From positions 1 to 5,426 of the forward strand of contig JALVJB010000059.1 of assembly GCA_027034115.1 (NCBI GenBank): 5,426 nucleotides of DNA, in the 5' to 3' direction. Below the pieces are notes generated by a model. The model searched no databases. It saw only the letters and a program-made list of their open reading frames with translations, and was not told where the DNA came from. The stretch's first letter is position 1. The number at the start of each line of letters is the position of its first letter. Made by a program: the position numbers and the translations under genes. Origin of the DNA: Acidilobaceae archaeon (lineage in GTDB: Archaea > Thermoproteota > Thermoprotei_A > Sulfolobales > Acidilobaceae). This document shows, piece after piece, positions 1-5,310 of the stretch.

Positions 1-325
1 ACTAAGCAGTGGGGAGCAGCAGAGGGCGGCCCTCGCAAGGGCACTAGCAGTAAAGCCAAGAGTACTCCTACTAGACGAGCCCCTAGCCAACCTAGACCCC
101 GGGGCGAGGCAGGCGGGCAGGAGGCTCTTCTCAACAATACACCAGGAGGAAAAGATAACGGTGGTACACGTCACCCATAGCATTATAGACGCTCTAGTAC
201 TGGCTACGAGAGTAGCCTACCTCGAGGCGGGCAGGATAACCTGCACGTGCACCCCCCAGGAGTTCACGCGTACAAGCTGGGCCCGCCCCTACCTTGATGA
301 GCTCGAAGCCGTCAAAAACCTTTGA
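1..325 (+). CDS. ABC transporter ATP-binding protein, C-terminal part (5' end outside window)
   Basis: This is the last 107 residues of an ABC ATPase, read in frame from base 2 to a TGA at 323-325; the Walker A half lies upstream of the window. The fragment opens on the signature motif (LSSGEQQR), then Walker B (VLLLDEP), the D-loop (ANLD) and the switch histidine (VVHVTHS). All the nucleotide-binding motifs expected in this half are intact, so the gene is cut by the window edge rather than broken. The LSSGEQQR-type signature and the ending soon after the H-loop resemble the short ATPases of the molybdate/tungstate/sulfate import group. A TOBE regulatory domain like that of full-length ModC, PotA or MalK is absent. 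The substrate cannot be decided from this fragment. Two close cysteines (CTC) in the tail are unusual. The PAP2 gene follows after 31 nt in the same direction, so co-transcription is likely. The ATPase call is firm; the tungstate/molybdate suggestion is inference. Confidence 0.9.
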   Translation, partial: LSSGEQQRAALARALAVKPRVLLLDEPLANLDPGARQAGRRLFSTIHQEEKITVVHVTHSIIDALVLATRVAYLEAGRITCTCTPQEFTRTSWARPYLDELEAVKNL

Positions 326-341
326 AGGACACGGCTAAGAC

Positions 342-347
342 GGGGGA
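342..347 (+). promoter_or_regulatory. weak ribosome binding site for the PAP2 gene
   Basis: A GGGGGA run sits 9 nt before the TTG at 357. It matches the archaeal anti-Shine-Dalgarno only partly, but the spacing is suitable and it supports TTG as the start. The short gap to the ABC gene holds no TATA box at a useful distance, since the AATATA at 347-352 is too close to the start. The gene is therefore probably read from the upstream transcript. Confidence 0.35.
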
Positions 348-356
348 ATATACCGG

Positions 357-989
357 TTGAAGAAGCCTCCGCTGGCAAGCCTGCTAGTATCCGGCACGCT
401 ACTACTAGTAGTGATACTCGTCGAGGCCGTGGCGTACCCGCAAGTACACAAGATAGACCAGGAGATACTCAAACACGTAACCGTGAGGCCGGGTAACCCT
501 CTAGTAGAAGCAGTAGCCGCCACCGGCAGCATGGAGGCCGCAGCCATCATAACCCTAATAGTACTAGTGTGGGAGTATCACAGGCTCCACAAGATAGGCC
601 CGGACACGATAGGCCTACTAGCAGGACTAGCCCTATCAACAACACTCGTACTCCTACTAAAGCTAGGCCTATCAACACCGAGACCCTCCACAAGCGACTA
701 CACGAGCCGCGCCGGAGGACTACTAGGGAGGATCGACCAGTACGCCTTCCCATCAGGGCACACCTCCAGGGCTTCAACGATAGCCTCCTACTATACGGGT
801 AGGCGGGGGACCCTCACCACTATAGCCCTATGGACATGGGCACTAGCAGTAGCACTATCAAGGATCATCCAGGGGGTCCACTGGCCGAGCGACGTAGTAG
901 CAGGGCTACTAACAGGATGGTTCTCTGGGGCTCTAGGAAGGGTTGTAGCGTGTTGGCTCAGCGGCTACTATTCAGCCTCCCAGCCTTAG
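357..989 (+). CDS. PAP2-family membrane phosphatase (lipid diphosphate phosphatase-like)
   Basis: This 210-residue integral membrane protein carries the complete three-part acid phosphatase signature: K102-x6-R109-P110, P132-S133-G134-H135, and S168-R169-x5-H175-x3-D179. In this family the second and third histidines are the general acid and the phosphorylated nucleophile. About five hydrophobic segments are visible, near residues 6-27, 60-73, 83-106, 152-172 and 178-200. Known members dephosphorylate undecaprenyl or dolichyl diphosphate, phosphatidate or similar lipids; the exact substrate here is unknown, and an archaeal polyprenyl-diphosphate phosphatase is a reasonable guess. The start is TTG at 357: an in-frame TAA lies at 336-338, no other start codon lies between, and the next in-frame ATG would remove the first 58 residues including the first membrane segment. 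The gene follows the ABC ATPase by 31 nt. Its stop overlaps the stop of the convergent AbrB-PhoU gene. Confidence 0.9.
   Translation: MKKPPLASLLVSGTLLLVVILVEAVAYPQVHKIDQEILKHVTVRPGNPLVEAVAATGSMEAAAIITLIVLVWEYHRLHKIGPDTIGLLAGLALSTTLVLLLKLGLSTPRPSTSDYTSRAGGLLGRIDQYAFPSGHTSRASTIASYYTGRRGTLTTIALWTWALAVALSRIIQGVHWPSDVVAGLLTGWFSGALGRVVACWLSGYYSASQP
986..989. other. overlapping stop codons of convergent genes
   Basis: The four bases TTAG hold both stops: TAG of the PAP2 gene on the plus strand (987-989) and TAA of the AbrB-PhoU gene on the minus strand (986-988). There is no intergenic space between the convergent transcription units, so any terminator of either must lie inside the opposing gene. 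Confidence 0.95.
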
Positions 990-2035
990 GAGGCCACTGC
1001 ATCGTCGTTGCTTTGAGGCTTCCTTTTTGTTTTGGTAGCGAATGCTCTCACCTCAACTATGCTTATGACTGCTTCGGATAGGTCTCTGCTGTAGGCTGCG
1101 ATCCGCCTTATACTGTCCAGAATTGCGGTTGTGTCTGGTAAGTAGCTTGTAATGGTTATTGAGTTTCTAGCATTCTCCTCCTTCTCGCGGAAGGTTAGGG
1201 CCTGTCTTAGCGCTTCCATTGCTTTCTGCTTGTCGAGTAGTTGTAGGCTCGTGGAGGCCTTGTTGAACAGTCTCCTTGCGTCTTCTAGGAGTTCCACTAG
1301 GTCATCCGTGATTACCGCGTCTCTCCTGGTCGTTTTGAGTATTTGGGCTATGAGTACTGCGTGGTCTGCTACTCTCTCTATACTTTTAGCGGATATCACC
1401 TTGTATAGTATCTCTGGTAGCGTTTCTATTCCCGCTTCTTTGGGGGTTAACTCGCCTTGTAGGAGCATTGATAGCTCCCTCATTATGAGGAGGAAGAACT
1501 TGTCTACCACTGTGTCTCGCTCTATTATGCTGTCTAAGAGTGCTTCGTCCCCGGTGATTATTGCTTGGGCGAGGTTCTCGAGCATTGACCTGGTTATACT
1601 TATCATCCTGTTGAAGGCCCTGTCAACGCTTATCGTCGGCGGCCCGGTGATCGTGCATAGCTCTATCCTACCATACTGTTCCTCGAGTATTTCTAGGCCA
1701 AGGGCCCTCTTCCTCGCCTCCTCAATGATGCCGTTTACCACGTGTATATCTACTCCGTCATACTCCACGATCATCCTATCGTAGCCTGCTAGGTAGGCTG
1801 AGAGTATCTCGGTAAGGAGTAGGTCTAGGTTCTCACTTGTCACTCTTATTGTTTTAACGGCTTTTCCCTTTTTGCGGCGAGCGAGTGGCTTTACAAGGAG
1901 GCTTCCATCTGGCAGTCTCTCTAGCTCCACCTCGGAGCCTGGGTGGAGATTCCAGGATTGTGCCCACTCCTTGGGCAAGGAGACTATGAAGGTTGACCTC
2001 CCCGTTACCTGTACCTTGCGCCTGTACGTTGCCAT
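986..2035 (-). CDS. AbrB/SpoVT domain-PhoU fusion, probable phosphate regulator
   Basis: This 349-residue protein has an N-terminal AbrB/SpoVT-type swapped-hairpin DNA-binding domain (about residues 5-50, with GRSTFIVSLPKEW and DGSLLVKPL). A basic linker (RRKKGK, 53-58) and a helical region with two PhoU repeats (about 130-235 and 245-328) follow. Repeat 1 keeps the metal-binding pattern E(D)xxxD twice, at D174/D178 and E220/D224 (ERVADH). Repeat 2 has lost it: E284 is followed by N288, and R310/A314 replace the expected E and D. PhoU proteins bind iron clusters and restrain the Pst transporter. The AbrB fusion is a known archaeal form and would let the protein act directly on DNA, though its target is inferred. 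The start is ATG at 2035-2033, which gives a complete AbrB domain. A 39-nt gap separates it from phoU, and its GC content is lower than that of pstCAB. The basic, Asp/Ser-rich tail (332-349) looks unstructured. Confidence 0.88.
   Translation of the reverse strand: MATYRRKVQVTGRSTFIVSLPKEWAQSWNLHPGSEVELERLPDGSLLVKPLARRKKGKAVKTIRVTSENLDLLLTEILSAYLAGYDRMIVEYDGVDIHVVNGIIEEARKRALGLEILEEQYGRIELCTITGPPTISVDRAFNRMISITRSMLENLAQAIITGDEALLDSIIERDTVVDKFFLLIMRELSMLLQGELTPKEAGIETLPEILYKVISAKSIERVADHAVLIAQILKTTRRDAVITDDLVELLEDARRLFNKASTSLQLLDKQKAMEALRQALTFREKEENARNSITITSYLPDTTAILDSIRRIAAYSRDLSEAVISIVEVRAFATKTKRKPQSNDDAVAS
1024..1033 (+). terminator. candidate T-rich terminator for the plus-strand genes
   Basis: A T5-G-T4 tract begins 35 nt after the PAP2 stop. 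Archaeal RNA polymerase commonly terminates at oligo-T tracts without a hairpin, so this is a plausible end point for the ABC/PAP2 transcript. It lies inside the 3' end of the AbrB-PhoU gene, where the same bases encode a lysine-rich tail, so it could also be a by-product of coding. Confidence 0.3.
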
Positions 2036-2059
2036 TACGAGTTATTCCCGAATACGAGT
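2036..2059 (-). promoter_or_regulatory. palindrome and direct repeat before the AbrB-PhoU gene, possible operator
   Basis: The gap directly before the ATG holds a palindrome at 2043-2054 (TATTC-CC-GAATA, 5-bp arms). The heptamer TACGAGT lies on each side, at 2036-2042 and 2053-2059, giving a 17-nt periodicity. Such an arrangement suits a dimeric DNA-binding protein, possibly the AbrB-PhoU protein acting on its own gene. The features are seen directly; the operator role is inference. Confidence 0.3.
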
Positions 2060-2065
2060 GAGGCC

Positions 2066-2073
2066 GAATATAG
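2066..2073 (-). promoter_or_regulatory. candidate TATA box for the AbrB-PhoU gene
   Basis: On the minus strand the sequence CTATATTC is centred about 34 nt before the ATG. With the usual archaeal spacing of about 26 nt, transcription would start near 2043, giving a leader of under ten bases. A second AT-rich element (CTATTTAG, 2076-2083) overlaps the end of phoU. No clear upstream BRE is visible. The gene may equally be read through from the pst transcript. Confidence 0.28.
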
Positions 2074-2074
2074 T

Positions 2075-2701
2075 CTAAATAGTTATGCTGGCCTCCCCTA
2101 TAGCCCTCAGGGTTTCCCGTGCAATGTACGTGGCATGGTCGGCGACCCTTTCTAGCTGGCGTAGTATTAGGGCTTCCAGCGCCTCGCCGCAGGAGACCTC
2201 CTCCATGGTAGCTATCCTCCTCAGGGCCTCGTAGTACATCTTGTCTATGCTGGAGTCGAACTCTTCTACTCCACGGGCAAGCTCCGGCTTCTTCTGGGTG
2301 AAGGCTTGGAATGCCTTCTCAAGCATCTCCCTAGCCTTACCAGCCGCCTCAAGGGTCTCGTGGTTGAGTTCTTTCTTACCAGCTAGCTCGAGGGTTAGCA
2401 TTATCTCGTTAGCGTACCTCGTCACCCTGAATAGGTCGTAGGAGACTTTTATGAGGGACTCGACGTATAGGAGTGTGCGGCCAAGCGGCTGCCACTTGGC
2501 TATGAAGAACAGGGCCTCACTATAAATAGTGTCCTTTAAGTGCTCCGCTAGACTAGTCTGTGCTGATAGGTCCCTCGCCTTTTGAGGGTCCCTCAAGGCC
2601 TCCTCGACGGATTCCAGGGATTCCAGGGATATCTTGAAGAGCCTCCTGAGGTTGGAGATCATGTGTTCGAGGTCCTCCTCCCTACCCGTTACCTCTGCCA
2701 T
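2075..2701 (-). CDS. phoU: PhoU-family phosphate uptake regulator
   Basis: This is a soluble, all-helical protein of 208 residues, close to the usual PhoU length of about 210-240, with two PhoU repeats. Repeat 2 keeps both metal-site patterns: D149/D153 (DSSID) and E184/D188 in LERVADHA. Repeat 1 keeps E53/D57 (EHLKD), but F91 and R95 replace the acidic residues of its second pattern (FRVTRY instead of ER-x-x-DH), so one metal site is probably lost. In bacteria PhoU restrains Pst uptake and phosphate signalling; this protein probably acts on the Pst transporter at the inner face of the membrane. No DNA-binding domain is present. The ATG at 2701-2699 follows directly on the pstB TAG, with no gap, and a good ribosome binding site lies in the end of pstB. 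It is the fifth pst-operon gene. A 9-nt tandem repeat at 2610-2627 encodes SLE twice within a predicted helix. Confidence 0.9.
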   Translation of the reverse strand: MAEVTGREEDLEHMISNLRRLFKISLESLESVEEALRDPQKARDLSAQTSLAEHLKDTIYSEALFFIAKWQPLGRTLLYVESLIKVSYDLFRVTRYANEIMLTLELAGKKELNHETLEAAGKAREMLEKAFQAFTQKKPELARGVEEFDSSIDKMYYEALRRIATMEEVSCGEALEALILRQLERVADHATYIARETLRAIGEASITI

Positions 2702-3463
2702 CTAGAGCTCACCCCTGAAGAACTTCTCCGTGAGGGGGTTGGACGGGTTCAATGCCACCTCCCTTGAGGGTCCCTGTTCTACCACGTGGCCGTCGTATAG
2801 GAATACTAGGTAGTCCGACACTCTCACCGCCTGGCTGGGCATGTGGGTCACGAACACTACCGTTATGCCCTCCTCCCTAACTAGGCTGCGGATGGCTTCT
2901 TCAATCTTAACCGCGTTCACCGGGTCCACGTTAGCCGTCGGCTCGTCGAGGAGGAGTATCTCCGGCTTCACGGCTAGGGCCCTTGCAAGGCTGAGCCTCT
3001 GCCTCTGCCCCCCGCTCAGCTTGCTGGGAGGGTCCCCCAGCCTGTCCTTCACCTCGTCCCAGAGCATCGCCCTCTCGAGGGCCCACCTCACTATCTCGTC
3101 GAGCTCGCGCTTCGACCTGGCTAGGCCGTGGAGCCTCGGGCCTACCGCCACGTTATCGTATATACTCATGTGGGGGAAGGGGTTGGGGTCTTGGAAAACC
3201 ATCGTGGCCCTCCTGCGTACCTCGTAGGGCTCCATCTCCCACACGCTCCTCCCATGGATGAGTATGTCCCCCTCTACTATGGCCTCTGGGTTGAGGTCTA
3301 GGAGCCTGTTAATAGCCCGGAGCATCGTCGACTTACCAGTACCGCTTGGCCCCATCACTGCGGTAACAGTCGCCTCGGGGCACCGGAATGATACGCCGTC
3401 GAGAATCCTCTTACCCGAGAGCGTGACCCTGAGATCCCTTACCTCCAAGGCGTAGCCCGTCAC
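2702..3463 (-). CDS. pstB: phosphate ABC transporter ATP-binding protein PstB
   Basis: This cytoplasmic ATPase drives phosphate import by the Pst complex. In the 253-residue form it carries Walker A GPSGTGKST (38-46), the Q-loop Q91 within VFQDPNPFP, the signature LSGGQRQR (149-156), Walker B ILLLDEP (169-175), D-loop ANVD (177-180) and switch H207. The Q-loop context with NPFP, the INRLLDLNP stretch after Walker A, and the FFRGEL-type ending are typical of PstB. The longest open frame reaches 3547, but the GTG at 3463-3461 is the better start. It follows a perfect AAGGAGGTGA by 7 nt, overlaps the pstA stop in GTGA, and gives the normal PstB length. The extra 28 residues of the longer form lie inside pstA and have no counterpart in the family. 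It sits between pstA and phoU and should dock with the EAA loops of PstC and PstA. Confidence 0.95.
   Translation of the reverse strand: MTGYALEVRDLRVTLSGKRILDGVSFRCPEATVTAVMGPSGTGKSTMLRAINRLLDLNPEAIVEGDILIHGRSVWEMEPYEVRRRATMVFQDPNPFPHMSIYDNVAVGPRLHGLARSKRELDEIVRWALERAMLWDEVKDRLGDPPSKLSGGQRQRLSLARALAVKPEILLLDEPTANVDPVNAVKIEEAIRSLVREEGITVVFVTHMPSQAVRVSDYLVFLYDGHVVEQGPSREVALNPSNPLTEKFFRGEL
2708..2715 (-). promoter_or_regulatory. ribosome binding site for phoU inside the pstB 3' end
   Basis: GGGGTGAG on the minus strand matches the archaeal anti-Shine-Dalgarno and ends 6 nt before the phoU ATG. It supports that start and translational coupling with pstB, whose last codons it overlaps. Confidence 0.6.
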
Positions 3464-4326
3464 AGTATCTTCACCTCCTTGACGAGGAGTCTCGCCAAGA
3501 GCATGACCCCCACTATTATCGTCATGAGGACGAGCGCGGCGCCCCACGCCAAGTCCTGGGCGGGCTTGTAGGGCATCTGGATGAACTGGTATATCATGAG
3601 GGGCACCGCTCCCCCCACCTTGTAGAGGCAGAGATGGTAGCCCTCGTAGGCTCCTCCAACAGTGAATAGGAGTGGCGCGGTCTCCCCAGCAGCCCTTGCC
3701 AGGCCTATCAGTATCCCTACCAGTATGCCCCTCCTCGCAGCTGGGGCTATTAGGGCGTACACGGTCTTAAGCCTCGTAGCCCCCAGACTATACGCCGCCT
3801 CCCTCACACCCTCGGGCACTCCCCGGAGGGCCTCGCTAGCCTGGACAGCCATGTATGGGAGTATCACTAGGGTGAGGGCTACTGCCCCAGCTAGCATATT
3901 GTACCCGCCGACTACGTGGTCCACTAGTACGGCGTATACTGTTAGACCCACGAGTATGGTGGGGAACTCGACTAGAGTGAGGGCTAATAGGAGGGTCCCC
4001 CTGCTAATCCTCGAGCCTCGAAACTCAGCTATCAGCACCGAGGCTGGAAGGGCTATCAGCGTTGCAACCGCTATCGCCAGCCCCGACAACTCGAGGCTGC
4101 CAACGAGGGCTGGGCCTATCCCGCCGGGGTTCTGGGGGTCGAAGGGGTGCGGCGGCTCTGTCAGGAACCGGTAGAGGCCTATCCTAGCAATCGCCTCTAC
4201 GCCCCGCACTATTACCATGTAGAGTATGTGTATTAGTGGGAGAACCGAGGCTATGGCTAGGGCTACTATCACGGCTAGGCCGACCGCGTTCTCCAGCTTC
4301 CTCGCCCTAAGGCTACGGGGCAACAC
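3460..4326 (-). CDS. pstA: phosphate ABC transporter permease PstA
   Basis: PstA is one of the two membrane subunits that form the phosphate channel. The 288-residue protein shows about six membrane segments, near residues 13-40, 74-100, 111-135, 143-163, 199-222 and 260-282. The cytoplasmic EAA loop (E176-A-A-Y-S-L-G, followed by ATRLKTVY) docks with PstB. The conserved A-R-A-A-G-E-T-A-P-L (210-219) is the PstA form of the R-A-x-G-E-T motif; in E. coli its arginine has been implicated in phosphate transport. The proposed start is GTG at 4326-4324, overlapping the pstC end by 14 nt; the next codon, TTG at 4323-4321, is an almost equally good start. A GGTGAT at 4334-4329 fits the TTG better (5 nt), while GGAGGAG at 4343-4337 fits the GTG (10 nt). 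The difference is one residue. The gene ends in a GTGA overlap with pstB. Confidence 0.94.
   Translation of the reverse strand: MLPRSLRARKLENAVGLAVIVALAIASVLPLIHILYMVIVRGVEAIARIGLYRFLTEPPHPFDPQNPGGIGPALVGSLELSGLAIAVATLIALPASVLIAEFRGSRISRGTLLLALTLVEFPTILVGLTVYAVLVDHVVGGYNMLAGAVALTLVILPYMAVQASEALRGVPEGVREAAYSLGATRLKTVYALIAPAARRGILVGILIGLARAAGETAPLLFTVGGAYEGYHLCLYKVGGAVPLMIYQFIQMPYKPAQDLAWGAALVLMTIIVGVMLLARLLVKEVKIL
3471..3480 (-). promoter_or_regulatory. perfect Shine-Dalgarno for pstB inside the pstA 3' end
   Basis: AAGGAGGTGA on the minus strand is fully complementary to an archaeal 16S rRNA tail and lies 7 nt before the GTG at 3463. It encodes part of the last residues of PstA (KEVK). It decides the pstB start against the longer reading frame and suggests strong, coupled translation of the ATPase. 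Confidence 0.8.
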
Positions 4327-5293
4327 CCATCACCTTCTCCTCCCACTTCTTCATGTACCATACCGCCGCCACGTTCACGGCGAGGCCTATCGCGAAGATC
4401 ACGAGTCCCCCCGCGAACAGGGCGCTTGTCATGTAGTGGTAGAAGCCAGCGTTACCGAACTGGGAGGCTATAAGGCTCGAGACAGTCACCCCCGAGTCGG
4501 TGACCGATGGGGTTATAGTCATGCTATTCCCTATGACGAGGCTAACCGCCACAGTCTCGCCAACGGCCCTGGCGAAGGCTAGGGCGAGGCCGGCTACAAT
4601 GCTGGGCTTGACCATGCCCAGAAGTATCCTTATGACTTCGAGCCTCGTGGCTCCAAGGCTGTACGCCGCCTCACGGATACTCAGGGGTATCATCGAGTAG
4701 GCCTCCCTGATCACGGCCGCGGCGAAGGGAGTGCTCATCACGGCGAGGAGCACTCCCGCGGTAGCGATGGTGTAGCCGGAGGAGGGGTGCTTCGAGAACA
4801 ATGGTATCCAGGAGGCGTGGCTGCTCAGCCATGATAGTATTGGGTACATGTGGGGGGCTAGGAATGCCAGGCCCCACAGGCCATAGATTATCGTTGGCGT
4901 AGCCGCCATGAGGTCTGTTAGGAGTGAGAGGGACCCCCGGAGCCTCCTAGGTGTGAGCTCCTCGAGAGCTACTGCTAGGGAGACTGAGAGTGGGGCCGCG
5001 ATTAACACGGCTATGAGGCTCGTGTAGACGCTGCCGTAGATCGCTGGCAGCAGCCCATACCACTCCGCCTGGGGGTCCCCTTCCACAGCCCTCCAGGTTG
5101 TGTCAGTGAATACGTGGAAGCCTTCCCTAGATATCACCGGGATGGAGTAGGCGATGAAGACGCCTAGCATGGCTAGTATCACGAGTAGGAGTGTAAGGCT
5201 GGCTGGGAGGTGTAGGAGGAGGAACCTCTCGTCGTCCCGGCTCCTAACCCCTCTAACCCTCCTCAACAGCCTCGATAGGGGTCCCCCATTCAT
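4313..5293 (-). CDS. pstC: phosphate ABC transporter permease PstC
   Basis: PstC is the second channel subunit and partner of PstA. The 326-residue protein has a basic N-terminal segment (R-rich, 8-23) and about six membrane segments, near residues 30-50, 83-110, 123-146, 174-195, 231-254 and 288-312. The first two are separated by an outer loop (FTDTTWRAVEGDPQAEWYGLL region) typical of PstC. The EAA loop (R207-E-A-A-Y-S-L-G-A-T-R-L) is almost the same as in PstA. F-A-R-A-V-G-E-T-V-A-V (240-250) is the PstC form of the R-A-x-G-E-T motif, whose Arg and Glu have been implicated in transport in E. coli. The start is ATG at 5293-5291, preceded by GGGGGTGA with a 9-nt spacer; that site overlaps the pstS stop. 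The gene lies 9 nt after pstS and overlaps pstA by 14 nt. Confidence 0.95.
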   Translation of the reverse strand: MNGGPLSRLLRRVRGVRSRDDERFLLLHLPASLTLLLVILAMLGVFIAYSIPVISREGFHVFTDTTWRAVEGDPQAEWYGLLPAIYGSVYTSLIAVLIAAPLSVSLAVALEELTPRRLRGSLSLLTDLMAATPTIIYGLWGLAFLAPHMYPILSWLSSHASWIPLFSKHPSSGYTIATAGVLLAVMSTPFAAAVIREAYSMIPLSIREAAYSLGATRLEVIRILLGMVKPSIVAGLALAFARAVGETVAVSLVIGNSMTITPSVTDSGVTVSSLIASQFGNAGFYHYMTSALFAGGLVIFAIGLAVNVAAVWYMKKWEEKVMGVAP

Positions 5294-5302
5294 CTCCGCG
5301 AA

Positions 5303-5310
5303 TCACCCCC
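5303..5310 (-). promoter_or_regulatory. ribosome binding site for pstC across the pstS stop
   Basis: GGGGGTGA on the minus strand ends with the TGA of pstS, so the pstS stop is itself part of the site. Nine nucleotides separate it from the pstC ATG at 5293, supporting that start and coupling to pstS. Confidence 0.6.

Noticed and set aside
631..676. A near-repeat of CCTATCAACA in the PAP2 gene.
   Set aside because: Both copies encode Leu-Ser-Thr in similar membrane-helix contexts and reflect CTA codon preference.
569..802. Open frames on both strands overlapping the PAP2 gene (also 547-777 and 335-550 on the minus strand).
   Set aside because: All are out of frame with the strongly supported PAP2 gene and show low-complexity composition with no family features.
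1152..1784. A 210-codon open frame on the plus strand, antisense to the AbrB-PhoU gene.
   Set aside because: Its product is very rich in Ser, Leu and Ile with no recognisable domain. It lies wholly opposite a well-supported gene, and open antisense frames are expected opposite helix-rich coding sequence of this composition.
2610..2627. A 9-nt tandem repeat (GATTCCAGG twice) in phoU.
   Set aside because: It encodes SLE-SLE in a predicted helix. It is a short in-frame duplication or a by-product of helix periodicity, with no sign of a mobile or regulatory role.
3464..3547. A 28-residue N-terminal extension of PstB from an ATG at 3547.
   Set aside because: It lies within pstA, has no counterpart in PstB proteins, and the GTG at 3463 has a perfect ribosome binding site and gives the normal length.
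4680..4741. A box C-like GTGATGA on the minus strand at 4741-4735, considered as a C/D box guide RNA.
   Set aside because: No D' box or C' box at proper spacing was found, and the only CTGA lies far downstream; the stretch is well explained as pstC coding sequence.
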